NCBI RefSeq assembly: GCF_033547155.1
Contig: NZ_CP137892.1
Location: forward strand, 3,658,001 to 3,722,000
Reading direction: 5' to 3'
DNA from: Pseudomonas benzenivorans
GTDB lineage: Bacteria; Pseudomonadota; Gammaproteobacteria; Pseudomonadales; Pseudomonadaceae
DNA: 64,000 nt
The notes under the pieces are model-generated. The model was not told where the DNA came from. It ran no database searches and worked only from the letters and a program-made list of their open reading frames with translations. The position numbers were made by a program, and so were the translations under genes. Below, piece by piece: positions 11,509-20,495 of the stretch (the stretch's first letter is position 1; each line of letters begins with the position of its first letter).

Positions 11509-11757
11509 TCATTTGCTGGCGCCGTTGCTCAACATCGCGGCGACTTCGTCCTTCAGACTGACCCGCTGCATCTTCAGCCCCAGCAACTCCATCTCGTCCA
11601 TGGCGACCCGGCCGTCTTCGACCTCATAGATGCGCTTGTCCAGCTCCTCATACTCCCGGGCCAGCCGGGCGAAGTGTCCGTCAGCCTGGAACAGGGCGCG
11701 CATCTGCGCTTCGAACTGCGGGAATTCACGGCTGAGCGGATGATATTGCAATGGCAT
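11509..11757 (-). CDS. YdcH-like DUF465 small protein
   Basis: The product is 82 residues. It starts [15 protein letters not shown] and continues as a charged helical stretch ([18 protein letters not shown]), then [19 protein letters not shown], which is the pattern of DUF465 (YdcH family): two helices forming a hairpin, with an L-K-x-x-R-L-x-L-K-D-E-like second helix. The molecular role of the family is not known to me. It lies alone, divergent from mscL, and about 250 bases from the radA start. No signal peptide or membrane segment is present, so it should be cytoplasmic. Confidence 0.8.
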   Translation of the reverse strand: MPLQYHPLSREFPQFEAQMRALFQADGHFARLAREYEELDKRIYEVEDGRVAMDEMELLGLKMQRVSLKDEVAAMLSNGASK

Positions 11758-11931
11758 GGCGGCATCCTCTGGCTGGGTGTATTTACCATCAGCCTAGCTC
11801 AGCTCGGGCCTTTCCACCGGGCGCCCGGACCAGCGCCACTCCGCGCCCTGGCCCAGGGTCTGGCCTGCGCTGCCCTGGCAAGGTCACGCGCCTGGATTAC
11901 ACTCAGCCGAACACACCCAAGGAGCGACGGC

Positions 11932-12345
11932 ATGAGCATACTCGGCGAATTCAAGGCCTTTGCGGTCAAAGGCAACGTGGTGGACATGGCAGTGGGCATC
12001 ATCATCGGCGCGGCGTTCGGCAAGATCGTCTCCTCCTTCGTCGCCGACCTGGTGATGCCACCGCTGGGCATCCTCATCGGCGGCGTGGACTTCTCCGACC
12101 TGGCCATAGTGCTCAAGGCCGCCGAAGGCGACCTGCCGGCGGTGACCCTGGCCTACGGCAAGTTCATCCAGACCGTCGTCGACTTCGCCATCATCGCCTT
12201 CGCCATCTTCCTCGGCATCAAGGTCATCAACCGCCTCAAGCGCGAGGAAGAGGCCGCCCCCGCCGCTCCAGCGGCACCGACCAAGGACCAGCAGCTGCTC
12301 GCCGAGATCCGCGACCTGCTCAAGGCCCAGCAACGCAACGAGTGA
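11932..12345 (+). CDS. mscL: Large-conductance mechanosensitive channel MscL
   Basis: The product is 137 residues, the size of Pseudomonas MscL. This homopentameric inner-membrane channel opens under strong hypo-osmotic tension to release solutes. Visible: the N-terminal amphipathic helix [23 protein letters not shown] leading into TM1 with the conserved glycine pattern ([14 protein letters not shown]), a short periplasmic loop, TM2 ([16 protein letters not shown]) and a charged C-terminal helix bundle. ATG 11932 has AAGGAG just upstream. The frame extends upstream to 11674, but that part shows no family similarity. P. aeruginosa also has mscL directly before fpr; here a TerC-family gene lies between. 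Confidence 0.96.
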   Translation: MSILGEFKAFAVKGNVVDMAVGIIIGAAFGKIVSSFVADLVMPPLGILIGGVDFSDLAIVLKAAEGDLPAVTLAYGKFIQTVVDFAIIAFAIFLGIKVINRLKREEEAAPAAPAAPTKDQQLLAEIRDLLKAQQRNE

Positions 12346-12390
12346 CGGCCGCCTGGCCGCTCACATCGGCTCACTAAGCGCAGGTGCGCC

Positions 12391-13947
12391 TCATTCGGCG
12401 GTGCGCGGCCGCAGCAGCAGCTTGCTGACCCGACGATCCTTGACCGCGGTCACCGTCAGGTGCCAGTCGCCATGCTCCAGCTGATCACCGATCAGCGGCA
12501 GGCGATCGAGCAGGCTCATGGCCAGTCCGGCCAGGGTCTGGTAGTCGTCACAGGGACTGACGGCGAAGCCCAGGCGGTTACGCAGCACTGCCAGATTGAT
12601 CGCGCCATTGACCCGGTAACCGCCTTCCACCGGTTCGATATCCGGCCCCTGCACCTCGCTGGCGTCCGGCAGTTCGCCGGCAATCGCCTCGAGGATATCG
12701 GTGAGCGTCAGCAACCCCTCGAAGCCGCCGAATTCGTTGACCACGAAGGCCACATGGGTCGAGGCCTGACGCATCTGTTCCAGGGCCGCGAGAACCGAGA
12801 CGCCGTCCGGCAGGTTGAGCGGTACTCGCACCAAACTCTCGATGTCCGGCTGCTCGCCCTTGAGCAGCGCCTTGAATAGCTCTTTCTTGTGCACATAGCC
12901 GAGCGGCTCGTCGCCGGCAGCGCGACGGCTGACCAGCAGGCGCGAATGCGGCGAGTCGAGCAACGCCCGATGAATCTTCTCCGGTGGTGTATCCAGGTCG
13001 ATACGGTCGACCTGCATGCGATCGGTCATGACCCTCTGAATCGACTGCTCGGCCAGCCCCAGTACGCCGCGGATCATCACCCGCTCGCGCCGGTCGAACA
13101 GCGCTGCCCCGCCGCCACTGCCGTCGAGCATGTCGGCGATCTCCTCGCCCACCTCGTTGGCCTCGACCTTGCCGCCGAGCAGGCGCAGCACGGCATGGGC
13201 GGTGCGTTCGCGCAGGCTGCGCTCGCCTTGCAGGTGGCGTTTGCGACGGACCCGGGCGAGCTGGTTGAACAGTTCGATGAGGATCGAGAAGCCGATGGCG
13301 GCGTAGAGATAGCCCTTGGGAATGTGAAAACCCAGACCCTCGGCGGTGAGGCTGAAGCCGATCATCATCAAGAAGCCCAGGCACAGCATGATCACCGTGG
13401 GCCGCGCGTTGACGAAGGCGGTCAGCGGCTTGCTGGCGACCAGCATCAGGCCCATGGAGATGACCACGGCGACCATCATCACCTGCAGCTCGTCGACCAT
13501 GCCCACCGCGGTGATCACCGCATCCAGGGAGAACACCGCATCGAGCACGATGATCTGCGCCACCACCGGCCAGAAGCGGGCGTAGCCGCGGTTGCCGCCG
13601 GGTTTGTGGCTGCTGCCCTCGAGGCGCTCGTGCAGCTCCATGGTGGCCTTGAACAGCAGGAAGATGCCGCCGCCGAGCATGATCAGGTCACGACCGGAGA
13701 AGGTCTTGCCGAAGATCTCGAGCAGCGGCTCGGTGAGGGTCACCAGCCAGGCGATGCTGGCCAGCAGGCCGAGGCGCATCAACAGGGCCAGGCTCAGGCC
13801 GATCAGCCGGGCGCGGTCGCGCTGCTCGGGCGGCAACTTGTCCGCGAGGATGGCGATGAACACCAGGTTGTCGATACCCAGGACGATTTCCAGGACGATG
13901 AGGGTCAACAGACCCAGCCAGGCCGTAGGGTCGGCTATCCATTCCAT
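12391..13947 (-). CDS. TerC-family membrane protein with CBS and CorC domains (YoaE/YegH type)
   Basis: The product is 518 residues, the length of E. coli YoaE. The N-terminal half is a TerC domain with about seven membrane helices and the motif [14 protein letters not shown], including the conserved Asp-Asn. It is followed by a cytoplasmic pair of CBS domains (about 290-420) and a C-terminal CorC/HlyC-type transporter-associated domain ([13 protein letters not shown] onward). TerC proteins of this family have been linked to metal (manganese) export and tellurite resistance, but the substrate of YoaE-type members is not settled. I see no strong ribosome site before the ATG. The 280-base gap to fpr must hold its promoter, as both genes point the same way. 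Confidence 0.85.
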   Translation of the reverse strand: MEWIADPTAWLGLLTLIVLEIVLGIDNLVFIAILADKLPPEQRDRARLIGLSLALLMRLGLLASIAWLVTLTEPLLEIFGKTFSGRDLIMLGGGIFLLFKATMELHERLEGSSHKPGGNRGYARFWPVVAQIIVLDAVFSLDAVITAVGMVDELQVMMVAVVISMGLMLVASKPLTAFVNARPTVIMLCLGFLMMIGFSLTAEGLGFHIPKGYLYAAIGFSILIELFNQLARVRRKRHLQGERSLRERTAHAVLRLLGGKVEANEVGEEIADMLDGSGGGAALFDRRERVMIRGVLGLAEQSIQRVMTDRMQVDRIDLDTPPEKIHRALLDSPHSRLLVSRRAAGDEPLGYVHKKELFKALLKGEQPDIESLVRVPLNLPDGVSVLAALEQMRQASTHVAFVVNEFGGFEGLLTLTDILEAIAGELPDASEVQGPDIEPVEGGYRVNGAINLAVLRNRLGFAVSPCDDYQTLAGLAMSLLDRLPLIGDQLEHGDWHLTVTAVKDRRVSKLLLRPRTAE

Positions 13948-14227
13948 TTACAGGGATGCTCTTGCGAAGGAAAGAAGGGGGCAGCGGGTCCAGCCGAACG
14001 CCCGCGCGGGCGGCACGACAAGGCTCGGCTGGAAGAGGAAAGATCAGGGCTAAATGACTGACGCGGCACAGACCGGACGGTCGAGCCTTTTTGCTGGGGT
14101 GCCCCCGGACCGATTGCCGAGGGCGGTCTACTGCTATCGCTGTCCATACAGGCCATAAAAAGCAAACACGGCCGGCGACTCTACAGAATTGCCCAGACGG
14201 CGCTAAGCCGAGATTCGTTACCAGTTC

Positions 14228-15004
14228 TTACCAGTAGTTCTCCACCGCCACCTGGCCCGGCCGGCGGGTCAGGCTCAGGTGCAGGTCACGCCGCTTCAGC
14301 AGCGCCCGGGTGTCGTCGATCATCTGCGGATTGCCGCAGAGCATCAGCCGCGAATGCTCGGGACTCAGGGTCAGGCCGGCGGCCTGCTCCAGCTCACCGT
14401 TGTCCAGCAGGGTGGTGATGCGCCCATGCAGACAGCCCGGGGCCCGCTCGCGGGTGACGGTGGGCAGGTAGGTCAGCTTGTCGGCGTATTCGGCCAGATA
14501 CTCCAGTTCGCCGATGCCCTGGATGAGCGCCTGGTAGGCCAGCTCGCTGGCGGTGCGGGCGCTGTAGACCAGGACGATGCGTTCGAAGCGCTGCCAGGCC
14601 TCGAAGTCCTGCAGCAATGACAGGAAGGGCGCCAGGCCGGTGCCGCTGGCCAGCAACCAGAGATCGCGGCCGTCGGCGAAGCGGTCGAGGGTGAGGAAGC
14701 CGAAGGCCTGCTTGTCCACCAGCAGGCTGTCACCGGCCTGCAGCCGGCTCAGCTCCGAGGTGAACTCGCCGCCCGGCACCACGATGGAGAAGAACTCGAG
14801 GAACTCGTCGTGGGGCGCCGAGACCATCGAATAGGCGCGCCAGACCAGGGAGCCGTCGGCCTTCTGCACGCCGAGGCGGGCGAACTGGCCGGCGCGGAAA
14901 CGAAAGCCCGGGTCGCGCGAACAGCGCAGGCTGAACAGGCTCGGCGACCAGACGCGCACCTCGCTCAGGGTCTGGCGGGTGAACTTCTCTTCGCTGACGG
15001 TCAT
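14228..15004 (-). CDS. fpr: Ferredoxin/flavodoxin--NADP+ reductase
   Basis: The product is 258 residues, the usual size of bacterial Fpr. It moves electrons between NADPH and ferredoxin or flavodoxin through FAD. FAD-binding motif RAYSMVSAP is visible (RxYS type), then the NADP-binding GTGLAPFLSLL and CGNPQMI stretches, and an aromatic C-terminus (VENYW) that stacks on the flavin. ATG 15002-15004 (MTVSEEKFTRQTL) is chosen with a G-rich ribosome site; the frame runs to 15064 upstream. Context matches PA4615, a different paralogue from the better known PA3397 enzyme. Confidence 0.92.
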   Translation of the reverse strand: MTVSEEKFTRQTLSEVRVWSPSLFSLRCSRDPGFRFRAGQFARLGVQKADGSLVWRAYSMVSAPHDEFLEFFSIVVPGGEFTSELSRLQAGDSLLVDKQAFGFLTLDRFADGRDLWLLASGTGLAPFLSLLQDFEAWQRFERIVLVYSARTASELAYQALIQGIGELEYLAEYADKLTYLPTVTRERAPGCLHGRITTLLDNGELEQAAGLTLSPEHSRLMLCGNPQMIDDTRALLKRRDLHLSLTRRPGQVAVENYW

Positions 15005-15091
15005 TGCATGCCCCCGGGTCGCGGATAGGCCTCCAGTGTTGCGCAAAGTCCGCCCGATAAACACCCGCAGCCACTGCGGCTATTGCCGGGC

Positions 15092-16087
15092 TCAGCGGCG
15101 GTTGACGGTCTGCGCGGCGCGCAGCACATCGGCGCCGATCTGCGCCTCGTAGCGCTGCCACAGCGGCTGCATCGCCTGGCGCCAGGCGGCCAGTTCGGCA
15201 GGCGTCAACTCGATCAACTGGGTCCGGCCGGCCGCCAGCAGCTGTGCCCGGTCGCGCCGGTTGAGTTGCTCGGCCGCACGGCCCACCGCGAGGCTGACCT
15301 CCTCGATGATCGCCTCCAGCTCGGAGCGAATACGGAAGGGAATGCCGTTCCAGAAGGTCGAGTTGCTCACCAGCATGTAATTCAACGAACCGTGGGCGGT
15401 TTCGGTGACGAAGGGCTGCAGCCGGTCCAGTTGCTGGCTGGCGATATTCGACCAGGGATTCTCGGCGCCCTGCACGGTGCCGTTCTGCAGCGCCGCGACG
15501 GTGTCGGCGAACGGCAGCTTGACCGCCTGGGCGCCGAGCTGGTCGAACTGGGCCGCCAGCACCTCGGACGGCTGGATACGGAAGGCCAGCCCCTTGGCGT
15601 CCGCCGGCAGGCGCAGCGGGCGGTTGGCGGACAGCTGCTTCATGCCGTTGTTCCAGTAGGCCAGACCGTAGATGTTGTGCTGCGCCATCGAACGCAGCAG
15701 CTCGCGGCCCTTGTCGCGCTTCTGGAAGCGCTTGACCGCGGCCAGGTCGTCGAACAGGAATGGCAGGTCGAACAGCTGCAATTGCTGGGTGTAGGCACCG
15801 AACTTGGACAGCGAGGGCGCCAGCAGCTGTACCTGGTTGCTGCGCAGCGCCTCGAGCTCATCGGCGTCGCCGAACAGCGTGGCGTTCGGGTAGACCTCGA
15901 CCGCCACCTCGCCTGCCAGGCGCTCTTCCACCAGTTTCTTGAACAGCAGCGCGCCCTGGCCTTTGGGAGTGTCCTGCGCCACGACATGGGAGAACTTGAT
16001 GACGATCGGTGCCTTGGCCTCGGCCAGAGCCGCATGGGATGCCAGCAGCGACAGGGAACAGAACAGGGCTAACAGGGGTTTGAACAT
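15092..16087 (-). CDS. TRAP transporter solute-binding protein (DctP family)
   Basis: The product is 331 residues with a clear signal peptide (cleavage likely after SHAALA). It has the DctP fold pattern: IVIKFSHVVAQDTPKGQGA near the N-terminus, FRIQPS carrying the family's substrate-carboxylate Arg, and TVQGAENPWSNI. Such periplasmic proteins hand organic acids to DctQ/DctM membrane partners. No dctQ or dctM gene lies in the window, so this is an orphan binding protein, as its apparent PAO1 counterpart PA4616 seems to be. AAGGAAAG precedes the ATG. Ligand unknown; C4-dicarboxylate is only the family default. Confidence 0.88.
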   Translation of the reverse strand: MFKPLLALFCSLSLLASHAALAEAKAPIVIKFSHVVAQDTPKGQGALLFKKLVEERLAGEVAVEVYPNATLFGDADELEALRSNQVQLLAPSLSKFGAYTQQLQLFDLPFLFDDLAAVKRFQKRDKGRELLRSMAQHNIYGLAYWNNGMKQLSANRPLRLPADAKGLAFRIQPSEVLAAQFDQLGAQAVKLPFADTVAALQNGTVQGAENPWSNIASQQLDRLQPFVTETAHGSLNYMLVSNSTFWNGIPFRIRSELEAIIEEVSLAVGRAAEQLNRRDRAQLLAAGRTQLIELTPAELAAWRQAMQPLWQRYEAQIGADVLRAAQTVNRR

Positions 16088-16461
16088 CGACTTTCCTTAT
16101 GCGATGGCACGCCGGGAAGCCCTCTGCAACGGCAGGGGCCTCAACGGTTTGGGCTTTTCGGGGTGACGGGCCGAAGCCATCGGCAGGCGGGTGCCGGACG
16201 CTCGACCATCATGGGCTACCAGGTCGTATCTGCGCGGAGCTCAGAGGCCTGGTTATTATTGGCACGCCGGCCGGCATGACTCGGCGGTATCGAATACGAC
16301 CGACGGGCCGGCAGGGGGGCGGCATTCTTCGGCAAAGCGCGGTGAGGTACAAGAGTCGTTTTGCCGGACGAGCTCTCAGTTTCGAGACTTTTCCGGCACT
16401 TGGGTCGACAATAGCGCCGGCTACCCCGCCGCTCTCGTCATCCTGCCAACCCGAGTTACCG
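16088..16461. other. Intergenic region between divergent dctP-like gene and rlmG
   Basis: This 374-base gap has no recognisable gene. Its composition is less GC-rich than the flanking coding DNA, and it must hold the promoters of both divergent genes. I could not pick out a convincing -35/-10 pair, operator or RNA structure. Confidence 0.5.
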
Positions 16462-17586
16462 ATGCCCCTATTCTCCAGCCCCTTCGCTCAGCTCGAGCTG
16501 ATCCGCCACCCCGAGCAACCCAACGAGCCGCTGCAGGCCTTCGATGCGGCCGACGAGTACCTGCTGTCGCATCTGGCCGAACAGGGCCTGCCCGCCGCTG
16601 CGCGTCTGCTGGTGCTCAACGACAGCTTCGGCGCCCTGGCCGCCAGCCTGGCCGGCCGGGCGCGGGTGACCAGCAGCGGCGACTCCCATCTGGGTTACCT
16701 GGGCCTGACGGTGAACCTGGCGCGCAACCGGCTGGCGGGCGATGCGGTGGACTTCGTCCCGGCCAGCGAGACGCCGCAAGGGCCGTTCGACTGGGTGCTG
16801 ATCCGCGTGCCCAAGACCCTGGCCCTGCTGGAGGAGCAGCTGATCCGCCTGCACGGTCAGCTGGCGCCGGGCGCGCGGGTGGTGGCGGCAGCCATGGTCA
16901 AGCACCTGCCGCGGGCCGCCGGCGACCTGCTGGAGCGCTACATCGGCCCGGTGCAGGCCTCGCTGGCGGTGAAGAAGGCGCGCCTGCTGTTCGCGACTCC
17001 CGAGAAGAAGGCGGCGCCCGTCTCGCCCTACCCGACCCGCTACCGCCTGGAGCAGCCGAGCCTGGAGCTGCTCAACCACGCCAATCTGTTCTGCCGCGAG
17101 GGCCTGGACATCGGCACCCGCGCCCTGCTGCCGCACCTGCCCAAGCACCTGGGACGCATCCGGGTGGCGGACCTCGGCTGCGGCAACGGTGTGCTCGGCA
17201 TCGCCTACGCCCTGGGCAGCCCCCAGGCAGAAATGACCCTGGTGGACGAGTCCTATATGGCGGTGCAGTCGGCGCGGGAGAACTGGCGCGCGGCCCTGGG
17301 CGAGCGGCCGGTGAGCATTCGCGCCGGTGACGGCCTGGCCGAGCAGGACGCCGACTCCCTGGATCTGGTGCTGTGCAATCCGCCCTTCCACCAGCAGCAG
17401 GTGGTCGGCGACTTCCTCGCCTGGCGCATGTTCCAGCAGGCCCGCGCCGCGCTGGTCAAGGGCGGCGAGCTGTGGATAGTCGGCAACCGCCACCTGGGCT
17501 ACCACGCCAAGCTGGGGCGCCTGTTCCGCGGCGTCGAGCAGGTGGCGGCCACGCCCAAGTTCGTGGTGCTCAAGGCGACGAAATAG
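16462..17586 (+). CDS. rlmG: 23S rRNA (guanine1835-N2)-methyltransferase RlmG
   Basis: The product is 374 residues, matching Pseudomonas RlmG. It methylates G1835 of 23S rRNA using S-adenosylmethionine. The N-terminal half is the degenerate methyltransferase-like domain; the C-terminal half holds the SAM-binding VADLGCGNGVLGIAYA and the catalytic NPPF (LVLCNPPFHQQ). ATG 16462 (MPLFSSPFAQLELI) is the family start; the frame is open upstream but without similarity. RsmC is the nearest alternative, but the sequence fits RlmG of Pseudomonas better throughout (LQAFDAADEYLL, HLPRAAGDLLERYIGPV). The gene is followed at once by a structured repeat. Confidence 0.93.
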   Translation: MPLFSSPFAQLELIRHPEQPNEPLQAFDAADEYLLSHLAEQGLPAAARLLVLNDSFGALAASLAGRARVTSSGDSHLGYLGLTVNLARNRLAGDAVDFVPASETPQGPFDWVLIRVPKTLALLEEQLIRLHGQLAPGARVVAAAMVKHLPRAAGDLLERYIGPVQASLAVKKARLLFATPEKKAAPVSPYPTRYRLEQPSLELLNHANLFCREGLDIGTRALLPHLPKHLGRIRVADLGCGNGVLGIAYALGSPQAEMTLVDESYMAVQSARENWRAALGERPVSIRAGDGLAEQDADSLDLVLCNPPFHQQQVVGDFLAWRMFQQARAALVKGGELWIVGNRHLGYHAKLGRLFRGVEQVAATPKFVVLKATK

Positions 17587-17597
17587 CGGCGATCAGG

Positions 17598-17686
17598 CGT
17601 AGGGTGGTCGGCCACCCCGTGGAAAACCGCGCAGCGTTTTCCACCGTTCTTGGTTGGTGGATGTAAAAAGCGACATCCACCCTACG
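17598..17686. repeat. Nested inverted-repeat (REP-like) element
   Basis: The outer arms CGTAGGGTGG (17598-17607) and CCACCCTACG (17677-17686) are perfect inverted copies. Inside are two further hairpins: GTGGAAAAC / GTTTTCCAC (about 17619-17643) and GGTGGATGT / ACATCCACC (about 17657-17681). Similar GTAGGGTGG... units are, to my knowledge, scattered in Pseudomonas genomes. It lies between convergent rlmG and the cio operon and could stop transcription from both sides. The right arm provides the TAG stop codon of the DUF2474 gene. Confidence 0.8.
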
Positions 17687-17825
17687 GCGTGCCCAGCCCC
17701 GCTGCGCTCATAAACAGGCGCAGCAGCCCGGCCACGGCAGCCAGGGCCAGCACGCTGGCGCTCCAGATCAGCGCCAGCCAGGCCAGGCGCTGCCACAGGG
17801 GTTTCTTCTCGCCCGTGTCGCTCAT
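17682..17825 (-). CDS. DUF2474 small membrane protein (CydX-like) of the cio operon
   Basis: The product is 47 residues, starting MSDTGEKKPLWQRLAWLALIW and holding one membrane helix (about 14-38). Short DUF2474 proteins are commonly encoded right after cioB/cydB-type genes and are thought to act like CydX, a small subunit that stabilises the bd-type oxidase. GAGGG lies upstream of the ATG, and the gene starts 10 bases after the cioB stop, so it is the third cistron. Its TAG stop codon lies inside the right arm of the neighbouring repeat, so the last codons may have been set by insertion of that repeat. Confidence 0.8.
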   Translation of the reverse strand: MSDTGEKKPLWQRLAWLALIWSASVLALAAVAGLLRLFMSAAGLGTP

Positions 17826-17835
17826 CCCGCGGCCC

Positions 17836-18843
17836 TCAGTGGTAACCATCTTCCACCCGCACCTTGCCGCGGAACACGTAGTAGCTCCAGGCCGTGTACA
17901 TCAGGATGAAGGGGATGATGAACAGCGCGCCGACCAGGATGAAGCCCTGGCTCTGCGGCGGCGCGGCGGCGTCCCAGATGCTCACCGAAGGCGGGATGAT
18001 GTTCGGCCACAGGCTGATGCCCAGGCCGCTGTAGCCGAGGAAGATCAGCGTCAGGGTCAGCAGGAACGGCGAGTAGTTGGCGTTGCGCGCCACCGCCCGC
18101 AACAGCGCCCAGGTGCAGACCAGCACCAGCACGGGCACCGGCATAAACCAGAAGAGATTCGGCAGACTGAACCAGCGCTGGGCGATCTCCGCATGGGCCA
18201 GGGGCGTCCACAGGCTGACGATGCCGGTCACCGCCAGCAGGACGATTACCAGCGGCCGCGCCAGGTCGTGCATCTGCTGCTGCAGGCGGCCCTCGGTCTT
18301 CATGATCAGCCAGGTGCAGCCGAGCAGCGCGTAGGCGGCGATCAGCGCCAGGCCGCAGAACAGCGAGAAGGGCGTCAGCCAGTCCAGGGCGCCGCCGGCA
18401 TAGGCCCGGTCCACCACCTCGAAACCGTCGATATAGGCGCCCAGGGCCACCCCCTGGAAGAAGGTCGCGGCCAGCGAGCCGCCGATGAAGGCCTTGTCCC
18501 AGATATGCCGCTTGGCCGCCTTGGCCTTGAAGCGGAACTCGAAGGCCACGCCGCGGAAGATCAGCCCCAGCAGCATCAGGATCAGCGGCAGGTACAGGGC
18601 ACTCAAGACCACCGCATAGGCCAACGGGAAGGCGCCGAACAGCGCCGCGCCGCCGAGCACCAGCCAGGTCTCGTTGCCGTCCCACACCGGCGCCACGGTG
18701 TTCATCATCACGTCGCGCTCGCCGTCGTCACCGACGAAGGGGAAGAGGATGCCGATCCCCAGGTCGAAGCCGTCCATGACCACGTACATCATCACCCCGA
18801 AGGCGATGATCACCGCCCAGATCAGCGAAAGATCGATACCCAT
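17836..18843 (-). CDS. cioB: Cyanide-insensitive quinol oxidase subunit II (CioB/CydB)
   Basis: The product is 335 residues with about eight or nine membrane helices. It begins MGIDLSLIWAVIIAFGVMMYV and has the family block VMDGFDLGIGILFPF and WDGNETWLVLGGAALFGAFP. Together with CioA it forms the bd-type terminal oxidase of the inner membrane that oxidises ubiquinol and reduces oxygen without pumping protons; the Cio branch resists cyanide. It starts 2 bases after the cioA stop, so the two are co-transcribed and probably translationally coupled. The length fits CioB (335 in P. aeruginosa as I recall) rather than E. coli CydB (379). Confidence 0.95.
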   Translation of the reverse strand: MGIDLSLIWAVIIAFGVMMYVVMDGFDLGIGILFPFVGDDGERDVMMNTVAPVWDGNETWLVLGGAALFGAFPLAYAVVLSALYLPLILMLLGLIFRGVAFEFRFKAKAAKRHIWDKAFIGGSLAATFFQGVALGAYIDGFEVVDRAYAGGALDWLTPFSLFCGLALIAAYALLGCTWLIMKTEGRLQQQMHDLARPLVIVLLAVTGIVSLWTPLAHAEIAQRWFSLPNLFWFMPVPVLVLVCTWALLRAVARNANYSPFLLTLTLIFLGYSGLGISLWPNIIPPSVSIWDAAAPPQSQGFILVGALFIIPFILMYTAWSYYVFRGKVRVEDGYH

Positions 18844-18845
18844 GT

Positions 18846-20279
18846 TCAGTTCCTCTCAGTCTGCAGGTGGTCGCCGTCCTCGTCGTCCTCGGCGGCGGAC
18901 AACGGCCGCGACGGCGTGCGCGGCTGACCGGGGCCGCCATGGGCCACTTCCCTGCCCTCGTCGGTGACCGGGCCCTTGCGCACCAGGCGCATCATGTAGC
19001 CCAGGCCCGCGCCGAACAGGGCGAAATACACCACCACGAACAGCGCCAGGGTCAGGCTCATCTGCGCCAGGCTGTGGCCGGAGGAGGCATCTGCGGTGCG
19101 CATCAGGCCGTGCACCACCCAAGGCTGGCGGCCGACCTCGGTGGTGAACCAGCCGGCGAGGATGGCGACGATGCCCGAGGGCCCCATCCACACCGCCAGA
19201 TGGAGGAACGGCCGGCTGTGGAACAGGCCGCCGCTACGGCGCAGCCACAGGCTCCACAGGCCGGTGAGGATCATCAGTAGACCGAGGGCGACCATGATGC
19301 GGAAGGTCCAGAACACCAGGGTCGAGTTGGGCCGGTCCTCCGGCGCGAACTCCTTCAGGGCCGGCACCTGCTGATCCAGGCTGTGGGTCAGGATCAGGCT
19401 GCCGAGGGCCGGAATCTCCAGTTTGAAGCGGGTCTGCTCGGCCTCCATGTCCGGCCAGCCGAAGAGGATCAGCGGGGTCGGCTCGCCGCTGCTGTTGTCC
19501 CAGTGGCCTTCCATCGCGGCAATCTTCGCCGGCTGGTACTTGAGGGTGTTGAGGCCGTGCAGGTCGCCGATGAAGGCCTGGACCGGCGCGACCAGCAGGG
19601 CCATCCACATGGCCATCGACAGCATCTTGCGGATCGCCGGGTTGTCGCGGCCGCGCAGCAGGTGCCAGGCCGCCGAGGCGCCGACGAAGAAGGCGGTGGC
19701 GAGAAAGGCCGCGGTGGCCATGTGGGCCAGGCGATAGGGGAACGAGGGGTTGAACACCACCGCCAGCCAGTCCACCGGAATCACCCGGCCGTCGACGATC
19801 TCGAAGCCCTGGGGGGTGTGCATCCAGCTGTTGGAGGCGAGGATCCAGAAGGTCGAGATCAGCGTGCCGATCGCCACCATGACCGTGGAGAAGAAGTGCA
19901 GGCCGGGGCCGACGCGGTTCCAGCCGAACAGCATGACGCCGAGGAACCCCGCCTCGAGGAAGAAGGCGGTGAGCACCTCGTAGGTCAGCAGCGGCCCGGT
20001 GACCGCCCCGGCAAAGTCGGAGAAGGCGCTCCAGTTGGTGCCGAACTGATAGGCCATGACCAGGCCGGAGACCACGCCCATGCCGAAGTTGACGGCGAAT
20101 ATCTTCGACCAGAAGTGGTAGAGGTCGCGGTAGACCTCCTCGCGGGTCTTCAGCCACAACCCTTCGAGCACCGCCAGGTAACTGGCCAGGCCGATGGTGA
20201 TGGCCGGGAAGATGATGTGGAAGGAGATGGTGAAGGCGAACTGGATGCGGGCCAGGTCGAGCGCCTCTAAGCCAAACAT
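18846..20279 (-). CDS. cioA: Cyanide-insensitive quinol oxidase subunit I (CioA/CydA)
   Basis: The product is 477 residues with about nine membrane helices. Landmarks: FTISFHIIFPAITIGLA with the N-terminal haem-ligand His, YRLAHMATAAFLATAFF with the second His, and the GRQPW motif (EVGRQPWVVHGLMRT) near the end of the periplasmic Q-loop. The Q-loop is short, which marks the Cio subgroup rather than E. coli CydA. A GAGGA ribosome site precedes ATG 20277-20279. A perfect Anr/FNR box lies about 75 bases upstream, so control by oxygen is likely; in P. aeruginosa Anr represses cioAB at low oxygen. It heads the operon cioA-cioB-DUF2474. Confidence 0.95.
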   Translation of the reverse strand: MFGLEALDLARIQFAFTISFHIIFPAITIGLASYLAVLEGLWLKTREEVYRDLYHFWSKIFAVNFGMGVVSGLVMAYQFGTNWSAFSDFAGAVTGPLLTYEVLTAFFLEAGFLGVMLFGWNRVGPGLHFFSTVMVAIGTLISTFWILASNSWMHTPQGFEIVDGRVIPVDWLAVVFNPSFPYRLAHMATAAFLATAFFVGASAAWHLLRGRDNPAIRKMLSMAMWMALLVAPVQAFIGDLHGLNTLKYQPAKIAAMEGHWDNSSGEPTPLILFGWPDMEAEQTRFKLEIPALGSLILTHSLDQQVPALKEFAPEDRPNSTLVFWTFRIMVALGLLMILTGLWSLWLRRSGGLFHSRPFLHLAVWMGPSGIVAILAGWFTTEVGRQPWVVHGLMRTADASSGHSLAQMSLTLALFVVVYFALFGAGLGYMMRLVRKGPVTDEGREVAHGGPGQPRTPSRPLSAAEDDEDGDHLQTERN

Positions 20280-20354
20280 GCAACATCCTCGTGCGGGGTG
20301 CTGGGGCGGAGCGGCGGGCCCGTTCGTCTACAGCAGACAAACCCGACAGCCGCC

Positions 20355-20368
20355 TTGATCCGGATCAA
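20355..20368. promoter_or_regulatory. Anr/FNR box upstream of cioA
   Basis: TTGATCCGGATCAA is a perfect match to the Anr/FNR consensus TTGAT-N4-ATCAA. It lies 76 bases before the cioA start, in the gap that also precedes the divergent MFS gene (start 20496). Repression of cioAB by Anr in oxygen-poor conditions is known in P. aeruginosa; the site is consistent with that. Confidence 0.88.
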
Positions 20369-20495
20369 TAAACGCCTACAGCGTAACGCCGCGCCCCGCG
20401 CCCGCCGCTGTGGTTATTTGTCGCGCAGCCCCCTTGCCGGCCCAGCCTGGCATGCTAGGCTGACAACCCTTCAGTAGCTAGCTAACTAAAATCCC

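Noticed and set aside
10010-11629. Open frame on the plus strand across radA
   Set aside because: Antisense shadow of radA; composition typical of mirrored high-GC coding DNA.
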